DNA of 64,000 nucleotides from Gari tellinella (GCA_922989275.2 OV277857.1:8308001-8372000); one strand, 5' to 3'. Numbered from the stretch's first letter, positions 1 through 10,326 are shown. Numbers and translations are program-made. Notes: generated by a model not told the origin, from the letters alone.

Positions 1-711
1 GCATAGTCTTACTTTATGTTATCAAAGCCATTAAAATGTTTAAGTTTACTTTTTCTATGAAAGTGATACACTGTCGAATGAGTAAACTGCTAGAGTTAAA
101 TTATATGCAACAAACGAATATTCCTGAAGCACTTAAATTCACCGAGAGTGCAGATCAATATTTAGTTAATTTACTGTAATAATTCACAAACCATTTGCAT
201 TGATAATAAGTATCTGATTAAAACATATACGCGTACAACACTTATTTGGAAAGAATATCGTCCATTTGTATATAAATATATCAAATTGTTTCGACTGATT
301 AGAGGACTTATCTTAATCAAAATTTGTTTCCATTACATTTAAAACAGAATTGGGTAAAACCTTAAGACCTTTCTAAATAGATCGTGCGAAACAGTGAATG
401 AAATGAAATGCACAACTCTTAAAATAGCTAACGACTCAATGTAGGACCAAGTTACATGTACTTAACTGTTTCCTATAGATAGTTTTCAGTATTAACGACA
501 ATTGGTTTCTTAAAGACGACTTAGAGTGAAGCACTCTGATTAACTTTAAACCTAGTTTAAACTATAATTTGGTAGGATTCATGTTTTTATAAACAATATT
601 TTTATTATGCATACACGTACCTGTGTATAAAATGGAACCGTACTCTTCAGTGCAGAAATAAAATACACCTATAAAAAGCGTATTCATGGAGTAACGGGTA
701 CTGTATTACTT
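1..711. other. AT-rich intergenic sequence, nothing recognised
   Basis: I see no supported reading frame, RNA gene, tandem repeat or paired termini in this stretch. Confidence 0.5.
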
Positions 712-963
712 TTAACCCTTTCCCCCATAGAAGCGCCTATTAGCACATTTAATTTATTCCTCCACTGAAGAAAATAGTTCCAATTTATACAAGCAAGACT
801 TTGTACCATAGGAAATGTTACCTATATACTAACAGATGATAGCTTAAAGTAGGCTGGAAGAAAAGCAGAATGCACCTTAAGGTGCATTCTGCTTTACTTT
901 CAACCTGCTTTAAGTGGTCACCTGTCTTCAAATCTAGAATCGTGCTATGTGGTAAAGGGTTAA
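712..963. mobile_element. TTAA-4 miniature element (piggyBac-like)
   Basis: TTAA at 712-715 and at 960-963 flank ends TTAACCCTTT and AAAGGGTTAA. The right-centre holds cassette II, with GCAGAATGCACCTTAAGG and its inverse around 868-895. TTAA targets with CCC-starting ends are a piggyBac hallmark; membership of that superfamily is inferred because no transposase is encoded. Length 252 bp is typical of the family in this window. Confidence 0.8.
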
Positions 964-1017
964 TTTATTTTCCCTTCTAAAAGTCCTTTTAGCTATCCAG
1001 AACAAAAACTGTTAACT

Positions 1018-1306
1018 CAATGAGACACAAAGATTGTATATGTTGTTCGGAGGGAGGTGTTCTTGGGAGGGAACTTGGTTTATATTTGCAACCATATCTG
1101 ATCTGGATTCAAGCTGTTTATCACTCGTCATTATGTTCTTTTATTTTAAAGTATTCAATATGTGACTTTCAGCAAAACAGCAGACGAAAGTTTTAGCAGA
1201 TGATTTAACAGCCGTATAAAAGGTTGGACATACTTGTCTTGTTTTGGGGGTTTGTTAGGATGGAATAGTTGTTCAAGGGGCCGTTGTGCGGATGGAGCAG
1301 TGCAAC
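1018..1306 (-). mobile_element. TA-4 miniature element, degraded, reverse orientation
   Basis: The order GTTGTTCGGAGGGAG, a half cassette I (GATCTGGATTCAAGCTGTTT), CACTCGTCATTATG, CAGCAGACGAAAGTTTTAGC and finally a GGCCGTTGTGCGGATGGAG end mirrors better copies at 28509 and 49193. Its terminal TA and hairpin symmetry are lost, so boundaries are approximate. Confidence 0.55.
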
Positions 1307-1430
1307 TATTTGCAAAATAATATTTTTTCATGCGGCTCATCAGAGGCTTATTGTGTGACATGCAGTACTGTTTTGCAATAAACACATTTGTGTTGAAGCA
1401 ATTCTGATCGTCGCAAAAAGTTTGGGACCT

Positions 1431-1673
1431 TGGGCCCGTTTCATAAAACTTCGTACGACAAAAACGGTCGTAAGTCAAAACTTTAAAATATATTATATTT
1501 CTGATTTCTCTATCTAATCCTGTCTTGTGACATCTTTTTGGAATTGTCTTTTCAAGACGATTCCAAAAAGATGTCACAATACAGGATTAGATGGAGAAAT
1601 AAATAATTATTGAGACTTTTATAATCTAACTTACGATCGTTTTTGTCGTACGAAGTTTTATGAAACGGGCCCC
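1431..1673. mobile_element. Foldback element FB-1, near-perfect palindrome
   Basis: Ends GGGCCCGTTTCATAAAACTT and its inverse pair over about 43 bp (1432-1474 with 1631-1673). The interior also folds back: TCTAATCCTGTCTTGTGACA pairs with TGTCACAATACAGGATTAGA. A second copy lies at 47326-47565. No coding capacity; a 140-residue frame here only crosses the palindrome. Superfamily not recognised. Confidence 0.8.
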
Positions 1674-1809
1674 TGATTAAAAAACATAATTATACGACGT
1701 CTGACCAGGCCCCAAATGTTTGCTACTCAGATTTAATCGTCATACGTTTCTTAATGCTCACATACATCTCACTGCATTGCGTTAACTAAGTACATGTAGC
1801 GTCATATCT

Positions 1810-1986
1810 TCTGGAATTAAGGAGTAAAATCGCTTTATAACGATCACAAAATGATCTAATTGTATAAGCGTTTTAGGAATGTGGTTGCTTTTAAAGCACG
1901 ATGAAGAGTAAAACAGAATGGTCATAAAGGAACTTTCTGTTTAACTGTTTTCTGGCTTTGAGCTGTCACTTGTCTTAGATACCGTT
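1810..1986. repeat. Degenerate cassette II hairpin (TA-3-like remnant)
   Basis: AGAGTAAAACAGAATGG and CTTTCTGTTTAACTGTTTTC around 1905-1960, followed by TTGAGCTGTCACTTGTC, match the hairpin and flank of TA-3 copies such as 33925. No terminal repeats remain. Confidence 0.45.
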
Positions 1987-2267
1987 TACAGTGAAACCCC
2001 TCTAAACCGGGCATGTATGGGGACAACAAAACATCCGGTTAAGAGGGGTTTCCGGTTTAGAGGGGTTTTAACCCATATCTTGCTTCAAGTATGAAAGGTA
2101 GCTGACGGCTTAAAGCAGATTGAAAGTAAAGCGGAATGCGCCTTAAGGTACATTCTGCTTTACTTTCAACCTGCTTTAAGCTATCATTTGCTAGAATATA
2201 AAAACTTTTTCTGATGAATGTATTTTCTTCAGTGAAGGAATTGATCAAAGGCGTAACAATGGGAGGG

Positions 2268-2282
2268 AAACGGGACCAAAGT
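2268..2282. repeat. Target-site duplication, left copy, of Penelope-like insertion
   Basis: AAACGGGACCAAAGT here is repeated exactly at 3690-3704. It is part of the host TA-2 element, where the corresponding uninterrupted copy reads GGTCCCGTTT on the other strand. Confidence 0.85.
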
Positions 2283-3689
2283 CTTATTACACTGCTATAT
2301 GTAAATTGTATTTACCCAGACAGTTTCGCGAACTGGACTGTCCGTTTGATCACTGGCAACTGATCCACGGGAACTGGGATTTACATCCCCTTGTTGCTAC
2401 AGGAAGTGGTAGCAAACAAAGGGTTGTAAACCTGGCTTAGCCGGAACGCCCCCTGGTCCCGGTTCATCACCTTCGGGTTTGATCGAATTCGGATGGCCTC
2501 CTTGATATGCCTCGTTCGCTGGTCGCTCTCTTTATCCAATATCTTTGGCGTGTCCCAGTCAATCACATGGTTATTACGTGCAACATGATCTGTGATAGCA
2601 CTTTTGTGTATCTCTGTTAGTGATACCTTCTTTTCTAACCTAGTGAATGACCTATTCGTATGCGTGTCAACATCGTTCTTATGTTCCCCAAGCCTAGTCT
2701 TTAACTTTCTACCTGTCTCCCCCACATAACTGTCCTCACACTTCTGGCAGTCTATCTGGTACACTACATTGCAAGAATTCATTTTGTCTTGTTTGTCCTT
2801 AAGATGTAACAGCATGTTACGCATGGTTTGATGAGGCTTCATGGAAACTGAGATGTTGTGTCGCTTGAAAATACGTTGCAGGGCCTCTGATGCGCCACTT
2901 ATGAACGGGAGAACCGCCACACCAACTGACTTTGTCTATATCACTTGGTGACTTCCTTTCTTCTGATCTGTACCTTTTCTCTTTCACTTTCTTGAACGTC
3001 CAAGATGGATATCCATATTTTATCAAGGCTTTTTTCACATGAGTTTCTTCATTCTTTTTGTCCTCTGACTCAGTTACCACACTGTTGCACCTGTCCATCA
3101 GTGTCTTTATTACTCCTAGCTTGTGCTGAAGAGGATGATGCGATTTGAAGTGCAAGTACTGGTCAGTGTGTGTCTTTTTCCTGTATACTAAGACTTTTAG
3201 GCTGCCGTTCTGTTTTTTCACGATCAGTGTGTCTAGAAAAGGGATGCTGTTTTCTGACTCCTCTTCATACGTGAACTTGATGCTCCCTGAAGTATCTGTT
3301 ATGTTGAGGTGGTCTGTCAGTTCCTGTACCCTACCTCGCTTTATAATTTCAAGGATGTCATCTACATAACGTTTCCACAGTCGGGGCGCACAATTGATTG
3401 GAGCTGTTAGCCTGTTGTTCCGGGTACTCCATGAAGAGGTTGGCTACCATCGGGGATACAGGGCTGCCCATAGCGGTGCCAAACTTTTTTATATATCTCC
3501 CCTCTGAATGAAAAGTATGTTGTGGTAGCAACAAGGGGAAGTACATCCCAGTTCCCGTAGATCAGTTGCCAGTGATCAAGCGGACAGTCCAGTTCGCAAA
3601 ACTGTCTGGGTAAATACAATTTACATATAACAGTGTAATAAGAACTTACTAACTAAGCATTCTACCTGCTAAATTAACCTTTTCACAAA
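2283..3689 (-). mobile_element. Penelope-like retroelement, 5'-truncated, with inverted ends
   Basis: The insert lies between exact 15-bp target duplications. Its ends are inverted copies of one another over about 118 bp (2283-2400 with 3525-3643), with only a few differences. The 5' arm carries coding sequence upstream of the reverse-transcriptase core, so the 3' arm is an inverted duplicate of the truncated 5' end, an arrangement known in Penelope-like elements. About 46 bp (3644-3689) lie outside the 5' arm. Confidence 0.85.
2401..3619 (-). pseudogene. Penelope-like reverse transcriptase + GIY-YIG endonuclease fragment
   Basis: Read on the minus strand from 3619, the frame enters the RT core: GTAMGSPVSPMVANLF lies near 3440-3490, and the catalytic YVDD of motif C is encoded at 3357-3368. 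The RT thumb-like region (HTDQYLHFKSHHPLQHKLG) lies near 3120-3180. The C-terminal endonuclease reads VVYQIDCQKCEDSYVGETGR near 2700-2770, the GIY-YIG core with the CxxC typical of Penelope elements. At least three frame changes (near 3500-3540, 3410 and 2900-2940) and loss of the N-terminal half make it inactive. Family assignment is firm; exact frameshift positions are approximate. Confidence 0.85.
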
Positions 3690-3704
3690 AAACGGGACCA
3701 AAGT
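3690..3704. repeat. Target-site duplication, right copy, of Penelope-like insertion
   Basis: Exact match to 2268-2282. Confidence 0.85.
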
Positions 3705-4031
3705 TTTAGTCCGGTTTAGAGAGATTTCCGGTATTTAGAGGTTCCGGTTTACAGGGGTTTCACTGTATATGTTTCAATTATTGTCGTAGTAGAGCGGTTA
3801 TACTGTATTTGTTCAGCTGTAAGCGCATGCTGCAATTCATATAATGAGGCGTCTTATCTGGCTTGTTCAAGAAGTTTATCTGCTAGAAACCTCATTACTT
3901 TGACAATTATTCCAGACGACTAAATCGTCTGGTAAACTCAACAAAAACCTCGAATAATTACCTTCTATTGAAGTTGGCAAAGATGTAGAAGATAAAATCC
4001 AGGTTATAAAACCTCACCTTGCCATTACATA

Positions 4032-4240
4032 TACAATAGAACCCTCCAAACCGGAACCTCTAAAATCCGGAATTCCCTCTAAACCGGACAAAAGTTTTAA
4101 CACCGTTTCCAGTTCTTCTTTATTTTAACCCATTAAACCATACATTTGCCTTTTCAAGTATTTCCTTTATTTCTGAAGAAAATAGTATATACATTCTAGC
4201 AGATGCTTGCTTTAGAGGATAATGGTAAACTCTTTCACTG
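4032..4240. mobile_element. TA-2 element, left half only
   Basis: Starts TACAATAGAACCCTCCAAAC, then CCGGAATTCCCTCTAAACCG and GTTTCCAGTTCTT as in the copy at 36926. The sequence stops matching before cassette II, so this is a 3'-truncated copy. Confidence 0.65.
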
Positions 4241-4588
4241 CCAAAGTCGTAACGCAGCGTCTGGTCAGGATTCAAACTGTTTGACACTCGTTTAACCAAG
4301 TTTTTAGTTGAAAAACAACCATAAAGCTGACTCTAAAAGTATTACAACTACGACACCACCGATGCAGACGATATTTTGACGTCAATAGGCTTAAAGCAGT
4401 AGATCAAACTTGGCAGCATTAAGAGTTAAAGATAAGCTAAGAAACCTTGTTAGCCACACCCGTATGTTTGCATATTTTTACAGACGTTGTATGAGTATAC
4501 GTAGAGCTGTAAAAGTCACATTCTCGTATAGTCAATTCGGTAGCCAAAACAATTTTACGAGTAAGAACCCCTGTCCCTGTGCTATATT
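4241..4588. repeat. TTAA-3-like half hairpin and unassigned sequence
   Basis: CTTTCACTGCCAAAGTCG at the left edge is followed by GCGTCTGGTCAGGATTCAAA near 4256-4275, one arm of cassette I without its partner. The rest shows nothing recognisable. Confidence 0.45.
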
Positions 4589-4793
4589 AAACAGTCGAAC
4601 TTCGATATCTCAAACTCGTTCAATTTGAACTATCAGGTAGTTCAGACATACATGTATGAACTGCATTATATCATGCTCAGTTAAGTCGAACATACCCATA
4701 TTTCAAAGTTAAAACGTGGCTTAGCCACGTTTTAACTTTGAAATATGGGTATGCTCGACACAACCGACTTGGAGATATCGAAGTTCGACTGTA
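4589..4793. mobile_element. TA-5 miniature element with hairpin III
   Basis: ACAGTCGAACTTCGATATCT at the left pairs with AGATATCGAAGTTCGACTGT at the right, next to TA. The centre is a long perfect hairpin (about 4688-4755), CATACCCATATTTCAAAG and its inverse around GTGGCTTAGCCAC. A second copy is at 38013-38213. No coding capacity. Confidence 0.8.
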
Positions 4794-5093
4794 CTTAAGT
4801 GTTCCCTCCTTATAACGGCCCTCCCTTAAACGAATCCCTCCTTACAACAACGATTTCCGCTGGTCCCCAATTAAGACAGTTATCCCTTTCACTGCTGCAA
4901 TAACGTCTGCTTAAATCTGTCGTCTGCTGTTTTTTCTCAAGTTACATATTAGTGGACATTTTGACATAATAATTATAATGACGAGTGATAAACGGCTTGA
5001 CTCAAGTCCAGACGCCGCGTTACATCCTTATAACGACTCTCTCCGAACACCTCATACATCCTTTGTCTTCCATTGGGTGTCGCTGTTACATGT
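4792..5093 (+). mobile_element. TA-4 miniature element
   Basis: Begins at the TA closing the TA-5 element, with GTTCCCTCCTTATAACGGC. The interior AAATCTGTCGTCTGCTGTTT, ATAATGACGAGTGATAAACG, half cassette I (CAGACGCCGCGTTA) and terminal CATTGGGTGTCGCTGTTACA match other copies. One hairpin arm is lost. Confidence 0.65.
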
Positions 5094-5224
5094 ATCTGCC
5101 TGTGTGTTATGTAATTGGTGTCTGCGAATTATGTATTCTATTATTTATTAAAATAACTACTTTCAGATTGAAACACATTTGGGTCCAGATGAGACGTCGA
5201 GTCATGCCTAGGTCACACATTCAC

Positions 5225-5735
5225 GGATGAGCATCCCGGACCGCTAATGATTCAATCCGGCAGCATCCGTAATGGTCCGTAAAAGATCGCACGGGCCCGT
5301 GCCTGAACCTTGATCATCCGTAGGTGTGGTTCCACACCGTACTGGCTTTTTGAACATGTTCAAAAAACCAGTACGGATAAAACTCCGTCCTGGTCCGTGC
5401 TGAACCGTATCGAACCCGTATAAAGTCGTACCAAAAACGTAGCTAAACCGTTCTAACCCGTACTGGTCCGTAAACACCTGGCAGAGCGTCACAATACGGA
5501 TTGGTACGGACTAGTACGGGTTAAGTACGGTTCAATACGGTTTTCTACGGATGTGTACGGGGAGCCTTAGTACACGAACACGGACTAATACGGTTCAAAC
5601 AGGACGTCTACGGTCCGAAACGTTTCCACACGGATAGTGCCGGATTAATACGTCTTTCTACGGGCTCACACGGTCATTTAAGTTCTAGATCGGAGTAGTA
5701 CGGTTCAGTACGGTTTTTATTTTAATTTCAAGCGG
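5225..5735. repeat. Left subterminal phased CCGTA/TACGG array
   Basis: CCGTA-type motifs prevail from 5265 to 5470 and TACGG from 5495 on. TACGG begins at 5495, 5505, 5515, 5526, 5536, 5546 and 5556, so spacing is 10 or 11 bp, one DNA turn; weaker members continue at 5578, 5589 and 5609. A short palindrome centred on GAACATGTTC sits at about 5338-5377. Subterminal motif arrays in DNA transposons often bind transposase; that role is inferred. Confidence 0.8.
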
Positions 5736-5903
5736 ATAATTTAATTGAAAACACATCTAAATATACTTGTGTGAAAACACATTTCCATTTCCTTAGTGTG
5801 TATGGTCTTGTTTAATAAGTGGTTTGATTGTGTACGCAATAATGAGTGATAGACATGATATCTTGTTGTCTTTAACAGAGATGCTCTATAAAATATTGCT
5901 TTC

Positions 5904-6738
5904 TTGTTCGAACTAAATCGATTAAGGAGAAAGAGGCAAGAGAGGAGATGGTGGTCGAGAGACTGGTTTCATAGACGACAGCTTCGTGGCCAGTATGAGA
6001 TATTGATGAATGAAATTAGCATAGAAAACCCAGAGGCGTTCAGAAACTCTGTGAGGGTAGATGCACAGTTGTTCGCGGAGCTTCTTGAAAGATTTCGCCC
6101 AAGAATAGCCAAGAAAGACCCTTGTTATAGGAAAGCCATCAGCCCTAGGATAATACTTGCAATATTTTAGGCACCTTGCAACAGGGGGTATTTACAGACT
6201 GGTGTATGGATTTAGGGTAGCACTATACACCATAAATATAATTATGAAAGAAGTATAGGAGGCTTTTATCGAGGAATACATGAAAGAGGTTGTAACGACT
6301 CTTTCAACTCCTGTAGAATGGCTGAAAGTGGCACACCAGTTCGAGGAAATATGGAACTTTCCTCATGTTCTAGGTACACTAAGTAGACATTACGTGGCCA
6401 TCAAACAGCCGAAGGGTGGTGGATTGCTGCACTTTAACTATAAAGGTTATCATTCAATAGTTCTGATGGCCCTTATGGACGCTGAGTATAAATTCTTCTT
6501 GGTAAATGTCGGTGCAGAAAGCGGGTGTTCGGATACACATATATGGAACAGTATGACTAGATGGTTTATTTGTTTGTTTACGTCCATTTCTGTCATCTAT
6601 GGGCCGATTGGACGCCCAGAGAGAGGGGAGTGGATACATAGAGCCGGGTGCGATGCCCTACTCTTGTTATCGAAAGCGTTCATTGGTTCTTTTAGATGCC
6701 CAGTGAAAAACACTGATACATCGGACCTCGGTCTATAA
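5904..6738 (+). pseudogene. HARBI1-like Harbinger transposase, degenerate
   Basis: The first open stretch (5904-6170) has the N-terminal helical region typical of HARBI1-like proteins (WWSRDWFHRRQLRGQYEIL and FRPRIAKKDPCYRKA). After a frameshift near 6165 the frame resumes with the residues for HLATGG...YGFRVA, meets a stop near 6257 and reopens at 6280. The DDE_Tnp_4 core then reads EEIWNFPHVLGTL and FNYKGYHSIVLMALMDAEYK, with the second aspartate present. The first catalytic aspartate, normally in LDGKH, is replaced: the sequence reads LSRHY. The C-terminal third is not recognisable beyond 6600. It once cut and joined transposon ends; it cannot now. Confidence 0.8.
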
Positions 6739-6751
6739 AGTCTCATCCGAA

Positions 6752-6832
6752 GGACTTGGTCCGGCGATGGATCGAACTCGAGACCCCTGACGTCGTAATC
6801 GGGCGCTTTACACCTCGACTACGTCCGTTGGT
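6752..6832 (-). repeat. tRNA-derived (SINE-like) module
   Basis: On the minus strand an A-box-like TAGTCGAGGTG (complement of 6811-6821) is followed by a B-box-like GAGTTCGATCC (complement of 6769-6779) at tRNA spacing. The acceptor arms do not pair well, so I read it as a tRNA-derived SINE head or tRNA relic inside the Harbinger element, not a functional tRNA. Confidence 0.45.
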
Positions 6833-6839
6833 ATATCCA

Positions 6840-7445
6840 TTTGGATATAGTTAATCGACGTCTCATCTGGATCAAAATTGTCGTCAAATATATTTTAAGA
6901 AATAGCTCATAAATCGGGAACCACAATGGAAATAAAGGGAAACTACTTTTTCCCTTGTATGTGCTGTCCTTGGGTTTGGTGAGCATATCATGTGTATTTT
7001 ATGTGTATGCATTATTTGTCATAGATTGCATTATATATGTCAATTAAAAAAAGTAGACAAGTTAGTTATGTAGATCAATTTAGATTAATAGTACATTTTA
7101 ACGCCTTTACTGCGAAAAGAATTTGTTTTGTTAAAAAGCTAAATTTTAATATTTTAACTATGCATATGATCATAGTATCATAAGGCTTCGAAAATGGTGA
7201 GACTCCGACTGACACGGTTTCTTATCACGATTCAAACTACATGTATTGGCATATGGTACATGTACAGTGTTTGATTTTGGCAGCGAAGGAGTTAAGATCT
7301 GTCGTCATGATAATATTGTGCCTTAGAATAAAGTATGCTTTTCGATTTTCAACTCTTTTATACCCTTGAAGGTATAAATTATGGATAAAGGCACATTACG
7401 AAATGTACACTACTTGTGTTTAATTTGTAAAATTCAAAAACAAAA
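6840..7445. other. AT-rich interior of the Harbinger element, nothing recognised
   Basis: No coding similarity, hairpin or tandem repeat is evident. Confidence 0.4.
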
Positions 7446-7448
7446 CAA

Positions 7449-7985
7449 ATAGTAAAACCTCTCAATTACGACCCCAAAATTGTGTTAATTGATATATGAT
7501 ATGTTTTATTCAGCAAAGACATACATGTCTATCAGCATTATATAATATATACATGTAACATATAAAGATGAGAAAAAAAGTATATTAGAATCTGCACATT
7601 TTACCTGTTTTTGTATATGAACTTTCGATTATTTAAGACATTTTTTTCTTCAGGAAAATAGTTCCAGAAAAAACAAATATTTCAATACTCTAGTAGATTG
7701 CAGATTTAAGCTTAAAACTGGCTTAAAGTAAGACAGAAGACGCATTATGACGCATTCCGCCTTTACTTTAAACCCGCTTTAAGTATTCAACTTTCTAAAA
7801 CAAGCTATGGAGTAAAGTGCTAAAATGTTTAAGGTATTTGAGACAGGTGACGTTAAAGAAACGTTAAAGTACAACAGAAAATCCGCGCAAGGGTTTTCTA
7901 TTTTACTTTCACTTTGCTTTGAGCTGTCAATTGTCTTTTTTAAACAGAAAGCTTTCTTTTTAGTGGTCATTTCTGTGTAAAATGA
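7449..7985. mobile_element. Degraded TA-3 element containing a TTAA-4 remnant
   Basis: AGTAAAACCTCTCAATTACG at 7450 and TTTTTAGTGGTCATTTC near 7957-7975 look like the two ends of TA-3. Inside, 7620-7830 resembles TTAA-4 (CTTCAGGAAAATAGTTCC, a cassette II with GACGCATTATGACGC, ACAAGCTATGGAGTAAAG). A second cassette II near 7865-7930 would be the TA-3 hairpin. Boundaries are loose. Confidence 0.45.
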
Positions 7986-8017
7986 ACTACCGCCAAGCAA
8001 TCACAAAAATAAGTGTT

Positions 8018-8345
8018 TGTGTAATTCTGTGTGTGTGTACATCCGTATGTACCCGTATGTCTCCGCCGCAAACTGTAGAAGCCCTTTCGGAATCGTATAT
8101 CACAGTAGCAACCCGTATTACTCCGTACGGTACTACGTATTATTCCGTGGAAATCCGTAAGAGTCCGTGAAAAACCGTACTAATCCGTTCTGGTCCCCGA
8201 CAATTAAAAGCTCATCCGCGATACTCCCCGTAACAAAACCGTAGAAACCCTTTCCGACCCATTCTCATACCGTAGAAACTCACGGATCTATCACAGTCCG
8301 TAGCATTTCGTCCGTACCCATCCGGGACTGTCATCCGTGAAAGTG
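8018..8345. repeat. Right subterminal phased CCGTA array
   Basis: CCGT motifs start at 8113, 8123, 8145, 8155, 8165, 8175 and 8185, with a degenerate member at 8134, giving 10-11 bp steps in the opposite orientation to the TACGG run of the left array. This mirrors the left end of the Harbinger element. Confidence 0.75.
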
Positions 8346-8499
8346 TGACCCAGGCATGATATCACTCTCGATCCAAACTGTTTTCAGTAGTACTCACAAA
8401 TTCGACCGTAGTGTCTACCACAACGTCATTTATTTTAGACTGCTGTCGTCTGATTTTATGTCTAAAATTAAAAACTAAGGTATTTTGAGTTCAGGACTA

Positions 8500-8757
8500 T
8501 TGAATGTCAAACAGTTTGTATCCTGATTCGGCGCCACGTAATGCAGCGTCTGATTAGGACCTAAACTTTTGCAAATACGTATAAGTGTACTTGGGTTTCA
8601 ATTGCAAACAGTTTGAAGACAGGTCAGTTATTCGGTGTCTGTTCAGGCCTCAACCTGTTTGCAACTAAAATAAGATGACACATTCGAGTTGTTTAAAATA
8701 GTTGTTATTTTCTATATTCTATTCCTTTCGTTTGCGTTTAAACAAAAAAAGAATAAC
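8500..8757. repeat. Cassette I remnants and a TA-1-like tail
   Basis: A worn cassette I hairpin spans about 8505-8578 (GTCAAACAGTTTGTATCCTG to CTGATTAGGACCTAAAC). A second arm pair lies at 8607-8661. At 8700-8757 TTCCTTTCGTTTGCGTTTAA and AAAAGAATAACG resemble the end of TA-1. None has a clear boundary. Confidence 0.4.
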
Positions 8758-8830
8758 GCTTTATCAACTAATCACGATCATCATTTAGGGAGACAGTATC
8801 TTGTCTGAATAAACGTAATTGTAATATATA

Positions 8831-8983
8831 GGATCTGTCATGAGTCGATGTTTACAGACAAGCTGATCTCAAACGAGTCTAGAATTGAAATGTTATTAAG
8901 CGAGCCTTGGCAAGCTTAATAACTTTTCTTTTGTAGACGAGTTTGAGATCAACTTGTCTTAAATATCGACGAGTGACAGATTC
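8831..8983. mobile_element. Foldback element FB-3
   Basis: GATCTGTCATGAGTCGATGT and GACAAGCTGATCTCAAACGA on the left pair with GAGTTTGAGATCAACTTGTC and CGACGAGTGACAGATTC on the right, arms of about 50 bp. No coding capacity. Confidence 0.65.
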
Positions 8984-9182
8984 TTTTTCTCGCATTACCA
9001 ACGATTTAAGCTATTTTTTAAGCAATATGCATTTTTTGGAACCCCGGTGACGTCAAAACGCCGTTATAAATAGTGACGTTATAGTGACGTCATCAAATTG
9101 ATCTCACACATGTTTGAGATAAGGATATTCGTCATCGTTGTTCGCTATAGAAAACAAGGGTAGTTATGTGAGAAAAAATAAT
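8984..9182. repeat. Short inverted-repeat unit with two TGACGTCA sites
   Basis: TTTTTCTCGCATTACC at about 8988 and GGTAGTTATGTGAGAAAAA at about 9160-9178 are inverted. TGACGTCA occurs twice inside (around 9050 and 9090). TGACGTCA is the CREB/ATF palindrome; here it probably reflects element composition. Confidence 0.4.
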
Positions 9183-9211
9183 ATGGTATGTAGCAAGCTG
9201 TTTGGGTCCAG

Positions 9212-9356
9212 TCCAGGCTCCGACGTTATAAAGCTTTTGACTTGACTCTAAACTCGTTCCCACGCATTTAATTGGTCAGATACGAGTCTAGGCTCAAATC
9301 TGACCAATCAAATGCATGGTAACACTCTCAGACTCAACTCAAACGCTTTATAACCT
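9212..9356. mobile_element. Foldback element FB-2
   Basis: GGCTCCGACGTTATAAAGC and the inverse GCTTTATAACCTCGGAGCC form the ends; ATTTAATTGGTCAGAT and TCTGACCAATCAAATG pair inside. A second copy is at 50500-50652 and a fragment at 20150-20193. Confidence 0.75.
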
Positions 9357-9982
9357 CGGAGCCAGATACCCAGTAATTCCAGACTCGAAATATTTACCAC
9401 CAACAGTTTTCATAAATTCATAATCGGCGCTTGATTGCATCTTCTGTAGCACCGCGCCGTAAAACCCTACGCATTCACTTACTTATAAATTGATGCCATT
9501 TTCAGAAATCTTTAATTTGCTACATGTTTTTGTGTTGTGCAATACGTTTTGTGAAAGGAAATGAAAAACGTATTCCATACTGTGTATAGGTATCGTTATC
9601 TGTTCAGCGATCAATCTTTCTGAAATATTAAGCTGAAGAAAAGAGTGGCATTGGTTTGTGTACTTAGTACTTTATTGTGTCCCTAAACCCTCGCACTCTC
9701 TATGACGCCATAAAACGCATTTGCAAGCAGTTAAGATCCTGATAAAACCTATTTGCCAAATTGTTCTGAAATTAACTCATTTTATTTGTCTGCAAGTGTC
9801 TATCAATTAACGATATTTTGTTGCAGTTGAGAAGACGCTATTCTTTAACATTTTAGCACATATAAAACGACAACAAAACGCAAACAAATGGCAAACACAG
9901 TTCAATAAATTGTAGAAAACAATACGGGTTTTCATTATTTTAATCTGACTGGCCAACTGTTTGAAGGCTCAGCTGACGCCGG
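9357..9982. other. AT-rich intergenic sequence, nothing recognised
   Basis: Only a short half cassette I (CAACTGTTTGAAGGCTCAGC) just before the next element. Confidence 0.45.
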
Positions 9983-10226
9983 TACAGTGGAGAATCTGTT
10001 ATTCTTTCCCAATAAACGCGTTTACGCTAAAACTATTATTTGCAGTGCAAACAGTTTGGAACCAGATCAGACGCCGGGTAATCCGGCGTCTGATCAGGCT
10101 CCAAAATGTTTGCCACCAAGATAAACATGAATTATCAGAATTGTCCAAAAGTTGTTCTTTTCTACGTTTTAGCGCTTTGTGTTTGCTTGCGTTTAAACGG
10201 GAAAGAATAACAGATTCTCCACTGTA
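9983..10226 (+). mobile_element. TA-1 miniature element
   Basis: TACAGTGGAGAATCTGTTAT at the left and the inverse ending CTCCACTGTA at the right, TA at both ends. Next to the ends lie AATAAACGCGTTTACGC and GTTTGCTTGCGTTTAAACGG. The centre is cassette I (GATCAGACGCCGGGTAATCC). Confidence 0.85.
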
Positions 10227-10326
10227 CCCCTTAATCTTTAACACTTACCCATTTCTCAGGAAAGAATTCTTCATCGTGATCACTAAGAGTACGGAGTCTT
10301 GTTAAATTTCAAATATATATATATTA

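Larger units (their letters stand above)
1987..3767. mobile_element. TA-2 miniature element interrupted by a Penelope-like element
   Basis: TA at 1987-1988 begins TACAGTGAAACCCCTCTAAA and TA at 3766-3767 closes the inverse GGGGTTTCACTGTA. Without the 1.4 kb insert the element would be about 370 bp, matching the uninterrupted copy at 36926-37317. Cassette II lies near 2110-2180. TACAGT ends with a TA target suggest pogo/Tc1-group ancestry (inference). Confidence 0.85.
5202..8359 (+). mobile_element. PIF/Harbinger DNA transposon, inactive
   Basis: Terminal inverted repeats of about 29 bp lie at 5202-5230 and 8331-8359 (GCCTAGGTCACACATTCACG at the left, the inverse with two mismatches at the right), both preceded by CAT/ATG-containing sequence. 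Between them lie phased TACGG and CCGTA arrays next to each end and a dead HARBI1-like transposase. About 1.2 kb downstream of the transposase has collected other small elements. Total 3.16 kb fits an autonomous Harbinger. Confidence 0.8.

Noticed and set aside
3145..3369. Plus-strand frame opposite the Penelope remnant
   Set aside because: Antisense shadow of the RT coding sequence.
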